Assembly: GCF_002803515.1 (NCBI RefSeq)
Contig: NZ_PHQX01000001.1
Span: forward strand, 3,410,001 to 3,474,000
Direction of reading: 5' to 3'
DNA from: Stenotrophomonas lactitubi
GTDB taxonomy: Bacteria > Pseudomonadota > Gammaproteobacteria > Xanthomonadales > Xanthomonadaceae
Length of the DNA stretch: 64,000 nucleotides
The translations under genes and the position numbers were made by a program. The notes beneath the pieces are model-generated. The model was not told the DNA's origin. It did not search any database and saw nothing but the letters and a program-made list of their open reading frames with translations. This document shows, in pieces, positions 26,762-36,636 of this stretch. How positions within the stretch are numbered: position 1 is the stretch's first letter; every line of letters begins with the position of its first letter.

Positions 26762-29626
26762 TCAGAACCGCAGGTCCGCGCGCAGGTACCAGTAGCGGCC
26801 ACGCGGAATGTCGTAGGTCGAGGCGTCATAGCCGTTCAACGAGCACGACAGGCAGATCGGCGGATCCTTGTCGAACACGTTGTTCAGGCCGGCCGTCAGC
26901 TGCAGCCCCTTCATCCAGTCGATCTTGTAGCCCACCTGCGCGTCATGGAAGGTGGTGGCCGACAGCGTGTTGGTGCCGGCGGCCTGGTTGCTGCACACCG
27001 GGAATGCCACGGCGTCACCGCAGTCTTCGGTCAGTTCGGAAATGTGGCGTACCGTCCAGTTGGCACTCCAGTTGTCCAGCGTCCACCCGATGCTGGCGTT
27101 GCTGGTCCATTCCGGAATCGAACTGTCAGCCACTTCCACGCCGGGCTTCTGCGGCTGCCGCTGGCCGGCCGCACCGGTGGCCTCATAGCGACCGACGAAC
27201 GTGTTCTTCCATCCCAGCTTGAACTGGCCAATCGAACTCTGCGGCAGGGTCCAGAACAGGTCCACATCCCAGCCGTCGGTCTTGATCGAACCCAGGTTGG
27301 TCAGGCGGTTGTTGAAGCTGCTGACCGCACCGGTGCTGGCACGGGTGATGCCGTCGCAGTAGATCGGGTCCAGCGTATCCACGCACAGGTCCAGCTGGGT
27401 CTGCGCGTTGATCGCCTGGATCGCGCCATCGATGTTGTGGCGATAGAAGGTCACTTCCACGTCGAAGCGCTCCGACCACGTCGCATCGTTGCCGAACCAG
27501 GGGCTCCACACGAAGCCGGCACTGAAGCTGCGCGACCGCTCCGGTTCCAGCTCGCGGTTGCCGCCGGTGGTCACCGAGATCTGCGAGTTGGCCTGCTGGA
27601 AGCCGGTCGGCACGCCCAGCGAGGCACAGTTGGCCGCACTGCCGCGCGGCGGTGTGCCACCCAGGCCCACCGAGCAGGGATCGAACAACTGCAGGTCGGC
27701 GCGCGCAGCCGAACCGTACAGCTCACCGATCGACGGTGCGCGGAAGCCTTCGGCATAGGTGGTACGCAGCACGAAGTCATCGGTCACCTGCCAGCGCAGG
27801 CCGTACTTGGGCGTGAACTCACCGCCGAAGGTCGAGTAATCCGAGTAGCGGCCGGCCAGGCTCAGGTCCAGCTTCTTGCCCAGTGCCGAGTCGGCGAAGA
27901 TCGGCACGCTCAGCTCCAGGTACGCTTCGTTGACGTCGTAGGAACCGGACGTCGGCTGCGACGGTACGCCGTTGTAGTGGCCGATCACCGTCAGCGGGTC
28001 AGGCTGGTACGAGCCTTTGTACTTGCGGTGTTCGAGGCCGGTGGCGAAGGACACCGGACCGGCCGGCAGGGTGAACAGATCGCTGGACAGGTTGGCGGTG
28101 AACAGGCTCAGTTCGTTCTGGCTGCGGTCGCGCACCACCGGCTGGATCCAGCGCAGCATGTCCGGGGTGATCGAGCCTGCGCCACCGAAAATGTTCAGCG
28201 GCACGCAGCCCGGCGTGGCCGCGCACACCGCCGGATCGCCCAGCGCCATGTTGACGTTGTAGATGTTGTAGCTGCCGTAGTTGGTCTGCTCGGCCTTGTT
28301 CTTGCTGTACATGCCGTTGACGTCCCAGTACCAGCTGCGGTCGGCCGCCTGGAAGTTGCCGACCAGGCCGGTGGCGAAGTACGTGGTATCCACCTGCTGC
28401 TCGAACACGCGCGCGCCACCTTCCACCGGGCGGCGACCGATCAGGCTCATGTTGCCCGATGACACCAGGTCGAAGCCGAACGGGTTGTACGGGTTCAGTG
28501 CCGAGACCACGATGTTGTCGGCCAGCGGATTGCCGGTGGCGCCATCGGGGCCGAAGAACAGCGGCTCCGGGCCGGCCTGGTTGGTCGACTCGCGGCGGTT
28601 GCCCAGTGCCTTGACGTACCACTGCACGTTGTCGGTGATGTCGAAACGGAACTGGCCAAACAGGCCCTTACGCTCCGATGGCGTCAGCACCATGTTGTAT
28701 TCGGCGAAGTTGAAGCGGTCGGCGCTGGTGAAGCAGTGGTAGTCGTCGGTGCGGTTGCAGCCGGCGCTGCCGTCGTAACGCGGGCTGCTCACGCCGGTGT
28801 TGGGCACGATGTCCTGTTCGGCACCGGTGTTGGGATCGACGAAGGCAAAGCGCCCCTGCGGAATGCCGCCGCTGCCGAAGGCCAGGCCGGTGCCGGGGAT
28901 CGGGAAGCGCGACTGCTCGCGGTCTTTCGCATACACCGGGTCCTGCTTGGTCCAGCTTGCCCCCAGGAACAGGCTGTAACGGTCGCCACTCTTGCCCCAG
29001 GCCAGGTCCACGCCCTTCTGCGTGCCATCGCCCTTGCCGTACTGGCCATAGTTCAACGTCACCTGGCCGCCATCGAAGTCGCGGCGGGTGATGATGTTGA
29101 CCACACCCGCGATGGCATCGGAGCCATACAGCGACGACGCACCGTCCTCCAGCACCTCGATGCGCTCAACGATCGCCAGCGGAATGGTGTTGAGGTCGGT
29201 GGCCGAACCCACGCCCGAGGCCGAGGATTCGTTGACCCAGCGGATGCCATCGACCAGCACCAGTACACGCTTGGCACCCAGATGACGCAGGTCCACCTGC
29301 GCCGAACCCGCGCCGACGCCACTGCCGTCGGGCGGGAAGCCGAAGTTGCCCGACGAATTGAATTTGGCATTGAGCGCCGAGCCCGATCCGGTGAGCTGCT
29401 GCAGCACTTCACCGATCGAAGTCAGACCGGTGCGTTCAATATCGGCGCGATTGAGGGTCTGGACCGGCACCTGGCCTTCCACTTCAGCGCGCTTGATGCG
29501 GGTGCCGGTGACCTCGACGCGATCCAGGTCGGTGGTGGTCGATTGGGCGGCAACACCCATCGGTGCCAGGGCGGTCACGCACAGCGCGACGGCAACCGCC
29601 AAGGGGCGGTGGTGCAGGTAATTCAT
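26762..29626 (-). CDS. TonB-dependent receptor, large (954 aa)
   Basis: An outer-membrane receptor of the large Xanthomonadaceae type. Signal peptide ([19 protein letters not shown]), TonB-box-like [14 protein letters not shown], plug with [14 protein letters not shown] and [23 protein letters not shown], long barrel ending RADLRF. Several cysteines occur in the loops ([29 protein letters not shown]), unusual for a receptor and possibly disulfide-bonded. I chose the ATG at 29626 behind GGAGAGAG. Substrate unknown. It lies 257 bases downstream of a lone exbD on the same strand. Confidence 0.92.
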   Translation of the reverse strand: MNYLHHRPLAVAVALCVTALAPMGVAAQSTTTDLDRVEVTGTRIKRAEVEGQVPVQTLNRADIERTGLTSIGEVLQQLTGSGSALNAKFNSSGNFGFPPDGSGVGAGSAQVDLRHLGAKRVLVLVDGIRWVNESSASGVGSATDLNTIPLAIVERIEVLEDGASSLYGSDAIAGVVNIITRRDFDGGQVTLNYGQYGKGDGTQKGVDLAWGKSGDRYSLFLGASWTKQDPVYAKDREQSRFPIPGTGLAFGSGGIPQGRFAFVDPNTGAEQDIVPNTGVSSPRYDGSAGCNRTDDYHCFTSADRFNFAEYNMVLTPSERKGLFGQFRFDITDNVQWYVKALGNRRESTNQAGPEPLFFGPDGATGNPLADNIVVSALNPYNPFGFDLVSSGNMSLIGRRPVEGGARVFEQQVDTTYFATGLVGNFQAADRSWYWDVNGMYSKNKAEQTNYGSYNIYNVNMALGDPAVCAATPGCVPLNIFGGAGSITPDMLRWIQPVVRDRSQNELSLFTANLSSDLFTLPAGPVSFATGLEHRKYKGSYQPDPLTVIGHYNGVPSQPTSGSYDVNEAYLELSVPIFADSALGKKLDLSLAGRYSDYSTFGGEFTPKYGLRWQVTDDFVLRTTYAEGFRAPSIGELYGSAARADLQLFDPCSVGLGGTPPRGSAANCASLGVPTGFQQANSQISVTTGGNRELEPERSRSFSAGFVWSPWFGNDATWSERFDVEVTFYRHNIDGAIQAINAQTQLDLCVDTLDPIYCDGITRASTGAVSSFNNRLTNLGSIKTDGWDVDLFWTLPQSSIGQFKLGWKNTFVGRYEATGAAGQRQPQKPGVEVADSSIPEWTSNASIGWTLDNWSANWTVRHISELTEDCGDAVAFPVCSNQAAGTNTLSATTFHDAQVGYKIDWMKGLQLTAGLNNVFDKDPPICLSCSLNGYDASTYDIPRGRYWYLRADLRF

Positions 29627-29883
29627 TCGCTCTCTCTCCAAAGGAATGTCGGGACATGGACTGCCGCGCTCCCCCCTGCATGGCGGCAGCGTCTCCTTTG
29701 TAAACAAGCGGTAAAGATCGCGGCGTGATGCCCGACACTCTTTCACGCAGATTTGACGATTCTGAAAGCAGATAACGTCATTTCGCTGCGTATTCACCGA
29801 AGGCCGCGCTGACCAACGGTGCCTTTGTAAGCGCCCCTGCGCGAGTGCGGCCCTCCATCAGGAAGGCCGCACCGGTGACTCGC

Positions 29884-30291
29884 TCACTGCACGAACGCGA
29901 TGCGTTCCATGCCGGTGGCCTCGGCGGCGGCCAGGATCTTGGCCATGCCGTCGTACTCGGCCGACGGATCGGTGCTGATGCGCAGCTCCGGCAGGTTGCC
30001 GGCATGTTCGCTGGCCTGCGCCTGCAGGCGCGACTGCAGATCGCCGATGGCCATCGGCAGCCCGTCCCAGCTCAACTGGCTGGACGCATCCAGGCGCAGC
30101 TCGATCGGCGGCGGTGGCTCGGGGCGATCCACCACGCGATCGGTGGCCTGCGGCAGCTGCACGTTGATCGGCCGCGACAACATCGGCGCGGTCACGATGA
30201 AGATGATCAACAACACCAGCATCACATCCACCAGTGGCGTGACGTTGATGTCCGCCAGTGGGCCGCTTCTTCCTGCGCTACTGAATGCCAT
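29884..30291 (-). CDS. ExbD/TolR-family biopolymer transport protein (orphan)
   Basis: A 135-residue inner-membrane protein: short cytoplasmic start, one membrane helix (LVDVMLVLLIIFIVTAPML) with the essential Asp in TPLVDVMLVLL, then a periplasmic domain. It transduces proton-motive force to TonB or Tol systems together with ExbB/TolQ. No exbB, tolQ or tonB gene is adjacent; only a TonB-dependent receptor follows downstream. I chose the ATG at 30291, which matches the family start. It must borrow partners encoded elsewhere. Confidence 0.9.
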   Translation of the reverse strand: MAFSSAGRSGPLADINVTPLVDVMLVLLIIFIVTAPMLSRPINVQLPQATDRVVDRPEPPPPIELRLDASSQLSWDGLPMAIGDLQSRLQAQASEHAGNLPELRISTDPSAEYDGMAKILAAAEATGMERIAFVQ

Positions 30292-30454
30292 GTGCCGCTC
30301 CCTGCAGCAGGGCCGGTCGCCCCAGCCCAAACCTACGCCGGGCAGCCGCCCTCGCGGCAGTGCGGATCACATCATCATTCAGCTGTCGTTGTCCTCTGCT
30401 GCCGTGTACGCAATGAGAAACTGAATTCAGCCACTGCCCGCTATGCTGGTCGCC

Positions 30455-32428
30455 ATGACCCGACGATCTTCGACCGCCCTGTCCCTGCTCCCGCTGGCCA
30501 CCACGCTGCTGATCGGCTGCGCGAGTGCCCAGTCCCTCGATGCCCAGAACGCCCAGTTGAAGGCCGCCATCGCGGCCGCCGAACGGGGCCAGTTCGATCC
30601 CGGCCAGGCCGCTGCGCTCAGCCGCCATCCAGCGTATGGCTGGCTGGAATTCGCCAATCTGCGGCGCAACATCGACACCGTGGATACGGCGCAGGCACAG
30701 GCCTTCCTCAAGCGCTACCAGGGCCAGGCCGTGGCCAACAGCTTCCGCAGCGCCTGGCTGCCCTCTGTGGCGCGCCGGCAGGACTGGCCGACGCTGCTGG
30801 CCAACTGGGTGCCGACCGACAACCTCGGCCTGCGTTGTGCGCAGCTGACGGCGCGCCAAGCCACCGGCAAGGTGGACCCGCAGTGGATTGGCGAGGCACA
30901 GGATCTGTGGCGCAAGAACGGCAAGTCGCTTCCCGACGCCTGCGACGCCGTGTTTGCCGTGCTGCAGGCGCAGGGTGGCATGAGCGATGCCCTGCGCTGG
31001 GAGCGCATCGATGCCGCTGCCGATGCCCAGCAGCCGGCGGTGATGCGTTCGGCCGCACGTGGCCTGCAGGCGGGCGACCTCGCGCTGGCCAACACCTATG
31101 CCGCCTTCGTCGACAAGCCCAATGCCAGTGCCCTGAACTGGCCGCGCAACGAGCGCAGCCGGCGCATCGCCACCGATGGCCTGGCCAAGCTGGCCAAGGC
31201 CGACCCGGACGCCACCGAACAGCAGCTGCCGCAGTACGCGCAGGCGTTGGGCCTGAGCGCCGAACAGCAGGGTCAGGTGCGTTACCAGATCGCCCTGTGG
31301 ACGGTGGCGTCCTACCTGCCCGACTCTGCCCGCCGCTTGAATGCCGTACCCGATGCGGCCTACGACGAACGCCTGCACGAATGGCGCGCACGCGAAGCGA
31401 TGTCGCGCGGCGATTGGCCGGCGACGTTGGCAGCGATCCGCAAGATGGGCCCGACCCAGCGCAACGATTCGCGCTGGCGCTATTTCGAAGGCCGCATGCT
31501 GGAAAAGACCGGCCAGGCACAGCAGGCGCAGCCGCTGTTCCGCGAAGCCGCACGCGCGCCTACCTTCCATGGCTTCCTGGCGGCGGACAAGCTGCAGCAG
31601 CCCTACACCCTGTGCCCGTGGAAGCCCAACGACAGCGCGCAGGCGCAGGCCGTGGTGGCCCGCGATCCGGCCATCCAGCGCGCGATGGCGCTTTACCAGA
31701 TCGACCGCGCCGGCTGGGCGGTGGCCGAATGGAACAACGCACTGTCGCGCTTCGATGACACCCAGCGTCGCCTCGCGGTGCGCGTGGCGCAGGACAACGG
31801 CTGGTTCGACCGCGCGGTGTTCTCGCTCGGCAAGCAGAAGCAGGAGCAGCGCCTGTACGACCTGCGCTTCCCGCTGCACCACGACGCCACGATCCGTCGC
31901 GAGTCGGCGCGCAATGCGCTGGACCCGGCCTGGGTGGCCGCTGAGATCCGTGCGGAAAGCGTGTTCAGCCCGCGCGCGCGTTCGCCTGCCAACGCCATGG
32001 GCCTGATGCAGGTGCTGCCGGCGACCGGTGCTGGTGTTGCCAGGTCCATCGGCCTGACCGGCTACGGCGGCGCTGACAGCCTGTACGACCCGGACACCAA
32101 CATCGCCATCGGTACCGCGTACCTGCGGCAGTTGATGAACAAGTACGAGGGCCTGCCCTACGTGACCATCGCCGCGTACAACGCGGGCCCGACGCCGACC
32201 GCGCGATGGCAGACCCAGCGCCCGGGCTTCGATCCGGACCTGTGGATCGAGACCATCAGCTACAAGGAAACGCGCGAGTACGTTGCCCGCGTGCTGGCCT
32301 TCAGCGTGATCTACGACTGGCGACTCAATGGCGACGCACTGCCGCTGAGCGACCGCCTGATGGGCCGCCTGGTGGACAAGCGCAAGAGCTTCACCTGCGC
32401 CGCCGACGCCGACCAGGGCGGCGATTGA
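30455..32428 (+). CDS. slt: Soluble lytic murein transglycosylase (Slt70 type)
   Basis: A 657-residue periplasmic enzyme that cleaves peptidoglycan with formation of 1,6-anhydro ends. The leader ends in LIGC, a possible lipobox. A long alpha-helical superhelical domain (residues about 20-450) leads to the goose-lysozyme-like C-domain with [30 protein letters not shown], containing the catalytic Glu, then [12 protein letters not shown] and AAYNAGP. The start at 30455 or 30443 cannot be separated. It is divergent from exbD. Confidence 0.93.
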   Translation: MTRRSSTALSLLPLATTLLIGCASAQSLDAQNAQLKAAIAAAERGQFDPGQAAALSRHPAYGWLEFANLRRNIDTVDTAQAQAFLKRYQGQAVANSFRSAWLPSVARRQDWPTLLANWVPTDNLGLRCAQLTARQATGKVDPQWIGEAQDLWRKNGKSLPDACDAVFAVLQAQGGMSDALRWERIDAAADAQQPAVMRSAARGLQAGDLALANTYAAFVDKPNASALNWPRNERSRRIATDGLAKLAKADPDATEQQLPQYAQALGLSAEQQGQVRYQIALWTVASYLPDSARRLNAVPDAAYDERLHEWRAREAMSRGDWPATLAAIRKMGPTQRNDSRWRYFEGRMLEKTGQAQQAQPLFREAARAPTFHGFLAADKLQQPYTLCPWKPNDSAQAQAVVARDPAIQRAMALYQIDRAGWAVAEWNNALSRFDDTQRRLAVRVAQDNGWFDRAVFSLGKQKQEQRLYDLRFPLHHDATIRRESARNALDPAWVAAEIRAESVFSPRARSPANAMGLMQVLPATGAGVARSIGLTGYGGADSLYDPDTNIAIGTAYLRQLMNKYEGLPYVTIAAYNAGPTPTARWQTQRPGFDPDLWIETISYKETREYVARVLAFSVIYDWRLNGDALPLSDRLMGRLVDKRKSFTCAADADQGGD

Positions 32429-32441
32429 TCGCACGAAGACG

Positions 32442-32504
32442 GTAGCGCCGGGCCATGCCCGGCGGACGCCGCGATGTATCCCGCCGGGCATGGCCCGGCG
32501 CTAC
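32442..32504. repeat. Inverted pair of SMAG palindromes
   Basis: GTAGCGCCGGGCCATGCCCGGCG is mirrored by CGCCGGGCATGGCCCGGCGCTAC. It lies between slt and the cca gene, 19 bases before the cca start. Confidence 0.85.
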
Positions 32505-32522
32505 CGTGCCATCATCCCCCAC

Positions 32523-33743
32523 ATGAAGATCTATCTTGTCGGCGGCGCCGTGCGCGACCGCCTGTTGCAGCGCCCTGCCGGCGACCGTGACTGGGTCGTC
32601 GTCGGCGCCACGCCCGCGCAGATGGAAGCGCAGGGCTTTACCGCCGTGGGCCGCGATTTCCCCGTCTTCCTGCACCCGAAGACCGGCGAGGAGTACGCGC
32701 TGGCGCGCACCGAACGCAAATCCGGTCGTGGCTACCGCGGCTTCGTGGTCGATGCCGATCCGGCGGTGACGCTGGAAGAAGACCTGCAGCGCCGCGACTT
32801 CACCATCAACGCCATCGCCTGCGATGAAGACAGCGGCGCGCTGGTCGATCCCTATGGCGGCGCGCGCGACATCGAGCAGCGCGTGCTGCGCCATGTCGGT
32901 CCCGCCTTCGTCGAAGACCCGCTGCGCGTGCTGCGCGCGGCGCGCTTCATGGCCCGCTTCGCCTCGCTCGGCTTCACCGTCGCGCCGGAAACCATGGAAC
33001 TGATGCGCGAGATTGCCGCCAGCGGCGAGCTCGACGCACTGGTGCCGGAACGTGTGTGGCAGGAACTGCGCAAGGCACTGGTGTGTGAGCGCCCGTCCGC
33101 GTTCCTGCGCACCCTGCACGACGCGCACGCGCTGGGCCCGATACTGCCGGAACTCGAAGCGTTGTACGGCGTGCCGCAGCGCGCGGAATTCCATCCGGAA
33201 GTCGATACCGGCATCCACCAGGAAATGGTCAGCGACATGGCCGCGAAACTCGCACCCGGTGATGATCTGGTCGGCTTCGCCGCACTCACCCACGACCTCG
33301 GCAAGGGCCTGACCCCGCCCGAGGAATGGCCGCGCCACATCATGCACGAACAGCGCGGCATCAAGCCGCTGAAAGCACTGTGCGCGCGCCTGAAGATTCC
33401 GACCGAGCACCAGCATTTGGCCGAGGCCGTCTGTCGCGAGCACTTGAACGTGCATCGCATCGACGAACTGCGCGATGCCACCGTGCTGGAACTGTTGGGC
33501 CGCTGCGATGCACTGCGTCGACCGGAACGGGTGGCCCGCATCGCGCTGTGCTGCGAGGCCGACAAGCGCGGCCGGCTGGGTTACGAGGACAGCGACTACC
33601 CGCAGGGCGAAACGCTGAAGCGCCTGCACCGGGCAGCGCTGTCAGTGCAGGCGCGTGACCTGGACACCACGCACCTGAAGGGGCCGGCCATTGGCGAGGC
33701 GCTGGCCAAGGCGCGTGTACGGGCGATCGCCGCCGCCCGCTGA
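32523..33743 (+). CDS. cca: Multifunctional CCA-adding tRNA nucleotidyltransferase
   Basis: Adds or repairs the 3' CCA of tRNAs. A 406-residue class II enzyme: [12 protein letters not shown] nucleotidyltransferase motif, [10 protein letters not shown] with metal-binding Asp residues, [14 protein letters not shown] and the neck [16 protein letters not shown]. The C-terminal HD domain (ALTHDLGKG) gives the phosphodiesterase/phosphatase activities seen in gammaproteobacterial enzymes. I chose the ATG at 32523. A SMAG pair lies directly upstream, so the promoter must be within or before it. Confidence 0.96.
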   Translation: MKIYLVGGAVRDRLLQRPAGDRDWVVVGATPAQMEAQGFTAVGRDFPVFLHPKTGEEYALARTERKSGRGYRGFVVDADPAVTLEEDLQRRDFTINAIACDEDSGALVDPYGGARDIEQRVLRHVGPAFVEDPLRVLRAARFMARFASLGFTVAPETMELMREIAASGELDALVPERVWQELRKALVCERPSAFLRTLHDAHALGPILPELEALYGVPQRAEFHPEVDTGIHQEMVSDMAAKLAPGDDLVGFAALTHDLGKGLTPPEEWPRHIMHEQRGIKPLKALCARLKIPTEHQHLAEAVCREHLNVHRIDELRDATVLELLGRCDALRRPERVARIALCCEADKRGRLGYEDSDYPQGETLKRLHRAALSVQARDLDTTHLKGPAIGEALAKARVRAIAAAR

Positions 33744-33751
33744 AGCATCTG

Positions 33752-33774
33752 GTAGTGCCGGCCGCTGGCCGGCA
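33752..33774 (+). repeat. SMAG palindrome (single)
   Basis: GTAGTGCCGGCCGCTGGCCGGCA right after the cca stop and before the convergent SseB-like gene. Confidence 0.75.
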
Positions 33775-33786
33775 ACCACAGCTTTA

Positions 33787-34221
33787 TCAGTGCGCCATTC
33801 CACGCGTGATCGCCGCAGCACGTTCCTTCAGCTGCGCCACCGCGTCGGGGATCATCTCCATGCCCACGTCCAGGCCCGGGTTCAGCACCAGGCCGACGCC
33901 CTCGCCGATGCCCGACAGCAGCGCATGCACCGCGATGGGCATGGCATGGGCGAACTGCGGCAGCTGCTCGTGCCAGATTTCCGCGCGCTCGGGCGCAGTG
34001 AACACCGCGAACATCGGCTCGCCGCCTTCGCTGGTCAGCACCAGCGGCGAAATGCTCTCGTCCCAGGCGCCATCTTCACCGATGGCCTTGTCCAGCAGCA
34101 CGAACACCGGCGCGGTCAGCAGGCCGTCGAGGAACTGCGAGGCCGTGAGGGTTCCATCCTGGGCCTGCAACAGGCGCACTTCCAGATCGTTGGCGGGTTC
34201 GAACGGCGTTTCGTGGTCCAT
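33787..34221 (-). CDS. SseB-like domain protein
   Basis: A 144-residue protein with the SseB N-terminal-domain pattern (VRLLQAQDGTLTASQFLDGLLTAPVFVLLDK, then PLVLTSEGGEPMFAVFTAPERAE). SseB-type proteins are small cytoplasmic proteins of uncertain role (E. coli SseB lowers rhodanese-like sensitivity). The gene lies on the minus strand after the zinc-ribbon membrane protein and S41 peptidase genes, 50 bases away, so it may share a transcript with them. I chose the ATG at 34221. Confidence 0.75.
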   Translation of the reverse strand: MDHETPFEPANDLEVRLLQAQDGTLTASQFLDGLLTAPVFVLLDKAIGEDGAWDESISPLVLTSEGGEPMFAVFTAPERAEIWHEQLPQFAHAMPIAVHALLSGIGEGVGLVLNPGLDVGMEMIPDAVAQLKERAAAITRGMAH

Positions 34222-34271
34222 GGTCGGTTCCGGTACGTGATTGCTGGCTGCAACTTTAGCAGGCCGCGTCC

Positions 34272-34607
34272 TCAACCACCGTGCCCTTGCCGCCACATCC
34301 ACCCTGCCACTGCCAGCCCGGCCACCACCACCAGCATCACCGGCAGGCCGAAGCGGTGTCGCCACGGGATCGGCACCCCGCCCAGCTGCTGGTCCATGCT
34401 TTCGGTATCCAGCACCCAGCCGTGTTCGCAGCCGGTGCAGGCCAGCTCGTAACGACGCTGGTAGACGAAGCCGAACAGCAGGTCGATGCGCGCCATCTTG
34501 TAGCGCAGCTGCGGGGCAAATTCGGTTTCAGCCTGGCAGCGCAGGCAGTGGTGCGCTTCGGTGGGGCCGACAATCAGCACCCGTTCGTGTTGGCCAATCA
34601 GCAGCAT
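34272..34607 (-). CDS. Zinc-ribbon, single-pass membrane protein
   Basis: A 111-residue protein. Two CxxC pairs (CLRC near residue 21 and CTGC near residue 57) form a likely zinc ribbon in the N-terminal half. A single membrane helix (LPVMLVVVAGLAVAGWMW) lies near the C-terminus, followed by a short basic tail, so the zinc domain should face the cytoplasm. It starts 3 bases after the stop of the S41 peptidase gene, so the two are co-transcribed and probably coupled. I know no function for such proteins. Confidence 0.75.
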   Translation of the reverse strand: MLLIGQHERVLIVGPTEAHHCLRCQAETEFAPQLRYKMARIDLLFGFVYQRRYELACTGCEHGWVLDTESMDQQLGGVPIPWRHRFGLPVMLVVVAGLAVAGWMWRQGHGG

Positions 34608-34610
34608 GGT

Positions 34611-35651
34611 TCAGCCTTTCCTGCAGGCGGGCTGGGCCAGCAGCCAGGCTTCGGCCGTATCCACCGTGGCGGCATCGCCGACGGTGGCCTGGTCCGGTGC
34701 GATCTTCCGCCCGTCGCCATTTCCATTGCGATCGCGCATGACGCTGGTGGTCAGCACCAGCGCGCTGCCGTCCACCAGCCGGCGCACCACGTTGGCAGTC
34801 GATACGCCCGCCGTGGGCTGGCCGAAACTGCGGGTCTGCGCGCGGCCGCGGAACGCCAGAACGGTCGCCTCACCGGAACTGGCGGTGCGCGGGCCGGTCA
34901 AGACTGCCACCGGTGCGCCAACAAGGCTGGGTAGATAGCCGGGCTGGCCGAAATCCAGACGCGTCGCCTCGCCCATGCGCACGCCACTGGCGGTGGTCTG
35001 CCACCGTACCGGACCGTCGGCGGTCTCGAATGATCCCACGTCCTCGATGCCCATCGCCGAGGTGCGCAGCAGCGGCGCAACGCCCAGCAGCATCGGCCAC
35101 ATGTTGCCGCCGGTGTTGTCGCGCAGGTCGACGATCCAGCCACAGCGAGACGTGCTGTCCTTTTCACGGATGATGTTCTGCCAACGCACCGCACGCTGGA
35201 TGTTCTGCTGCTGCAGCTGCTGCGGCGGCGCACTGGGGTCGGCCGCATAGCCCTCGATCAGCACCTGGCCGATACGCGGGTCACGTTGGTGCGTGGCGTC
35301 GCTTTCGCTGCGGGCGACGGCGCTGGCATTTTCCTTGGCGAAGCGCTGCACACGTTGCTGCTGTCGTTGCGGAGTCATCCAGGTGCCGTGACCGCCTGAA
35401 CTGCGGCCGATGGCTTCGGCCAGCACGGTCCGAACCTTGGCGGAATCGCCCTGCGCGTCCTTCAACCGCGTGCGCGTGGCTGGCCAGTCGACCCTGCTTC
35501 GGTACAGCGCCTCGCGTTCGAGCATGTCCAGCAGCTGTGCCTGCGCGGCGGGTGATGGGATCTCGATGGTGTCGGCCGCAGTGGCAGCGGTCGCTGCCAG
35601 CAGCGCGGCGATCAAGGCGGCTCGTGCCGGCAGTCCCTTGCTGTTTCGCAT
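34611..35651 (-). CDS. S41-family (tail-specific-like) serine peptidase
   Basis: A 346-residue secreted peptidase with a signal peptide (ALIAALLAATAATAA). The C-terminal half has GWIVDLRDNTGGNMWPMLLG, then GPRTASSGEATVLAFRGRAQTRSFGQPTAG, where the Ser of SSGE is the nucleophile of the family. No PDZ domain is visible, unlike tail-specific proteases Prc/CtpA. I chose the ATG at 35651 because AGGGAG lies six bases ahead; an ATG at 35657 touches that site. It is followed by the zinc-ribbon protein gene. Confidence 0.88.
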   Translation of the reverse strand: MRNSKGLPARAALIAALLAATAATAADTIEIPSPAAQAQLLDMLEREALYRSRVDWPATRTRLKDAQGDSAKVRTVLAEAIGRSSGGHGTWMTPQRQQQRVQRFAKENASAVARSESDATHQRDPRIGQVLIEGYAADPSAPPQQLQQQNIQRAVRWQNIIREKDSTSRCGWIVDLRDNTGGNMWPMLLGVAPLLRTSAMGIEDVGSFETADGPVRWQTTASGVRMGEATRLDFGQPGYLPSLVGAPVAVLTGPRTASSGEATVLAFRGRAQTRSFGQPTAGVSTANVVRRLVDGSALVLTTSVMRDRNGNGDGRKIAPDQATVGDAATVDTAEAWLLAQPACRKG

Positions 35652-35884
35652 CGACATCTCCCTGTCGTTGGATGAAGGCGAAGCATAACGCCTCGGCCGT
35701 CGCGCGACGTGTCGCATCAGGCACATCAGGATCGGGCTGCGATTTACAACTTTGCCCATGTCGGCGCGGCGGCAAACGCGCGAAGGTCGCTGTGCCAGCG
35801 CCACCTGCGCTGGCCGGGATTGGCGTCCCGAATCAATGAGCAAAGATGACCGATTGCCTCGCTGCAGGCACTCGCGACAATGCA

Positions 35885-36000
35885 CCACCTGCCGGTCCAT
35901 GGCGGGCGGTGCGTGGGGACCCTTGGGTCCGTCGGCTTCTTCTTTGCTCTTGACCGGCACGCCAACCCGCACCGCCCGCCACCTTGCATCCCGCAGGTGG
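35885..36000. other. Long nested stem-loop upstream of orphan gene
   Basis: Outer arms CCACCTGC (35885-35892) and GCAGGTGG (35993-36000), and inner 13-base arms GGCGGGCGGTGCG (35901-35913) and CGCACCGCCCGCC (35968-35980), enclose a 54-base loop. It ends 23 bases before the ATG of the hypothetical gene at 36024. The rest of 35652-36023 carries no gene I can support. Confidence 0.6.
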
Positions 36001-36023
36001 CCTTGCCTTATGAGGTTGTTGCC

Positions 36024-36446
36024 ATGACAACGCTCTACCCCACCTATCCGCGCCTGCACACATTGCTGGGCGATGCACTGCCCGACCTGCAGCTGTCCAA
36101 CGCGACTGCCGAGGCGTTGGAAGACGCGCTGACCGAAGCCGAGGAAGCCGCTCCCACGCCGGCCTTTTTCAAGCGGTTACGCGACGTCACGCGCTGCCAC
36201 GCCGCCGACGGCGAGCCGTGGACGGAACTGCGCATCACGCCGGCGCGTGCCCGCGATCTGGCCTGCACCACGCGCTGCCTGCTGGCGTTGTCGGCATTGG
36301 GTGGCGTGTTGCTGGCGACACAGACCGCGCGTGAACTGGACGACGCGGAGGCGCAATGCCCGCCGCTGACAGAGGAAGGGTTGCTGCATGCGGTGCAGCT
36401 GCTGGCCGATCACGCAGGTACGTTGCTGGGTCGATCGCCGTTGTGA
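36024..36446 (+). CDS. Hypothetical protein (140 aa) behind a stem-loop leader
   Basis: A 140-residue protein with no family I recognise. It is acidic at the start (ALTEAEEAAP), has a Cys-containing helical stretch (LACTTRCLLALSALGGVLLATQ) and a predicted helix-rich body; that stretch could be a weak membrane segment or a buried helix. I chose the ATG at 36024 because the long stem-loop would otherwise lie inside the gene. No neighbour points to a function. Confidence 0.5.
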   Translation: MTTLYPTYPRLHTLLGDALPDLQLSNATAEALEDALTEAEEAAPTPAFFKRLRDVTRCHAADGEPWTELRITPARARDLACTTRCLLALSALGGVLLATQTARELDDAEAQCPPLTEEGLLHAVQLLADHAGTLLGRSPL

Positions 36447-36483
36447 TGCAGGTGTGTGGGAATTGATTGACTGCTGCCAAGGC

Positions 36484-36613
36484 GTGCCGACCAAGGTCGA
36501 CACCTACCAGGGCGGGTCATGACGCCGGTGAGATTCGTGTCGACCAAGGTCGACACCTACCAGAGCGGGTCATGGCGTCGGTTGGATTTGTGCCGACCGA
36601 GGTCGGCACCCAC
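36484..36613 (-). repeat. Three diverged 53-base repeats with palindromes
   Basis: Palindromes at 36484-36507, 36537-36560 and 36590-36613 (form GTCGACC/GGTCGAC, minus-oriented) are spaced exactly 53 bases apart, so the unit includes the conserved GCGGGTCATG flank. They fill the gap between the hypothetical gene and the convergent autotransporter gene. Confidence 0.7.
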
Positions 36614-36636
36614 CAAAGCAGCCAAAGTGGCGGGCG

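Noticed and set aside
26762..29797. Earlier start (29797) for the large TonB receptor
   Set aside because: The extra 57 residues are low in hydrophobicity and precede a complete signal peptide; ATG at 29626 has GGAGAGAG ahead of it.
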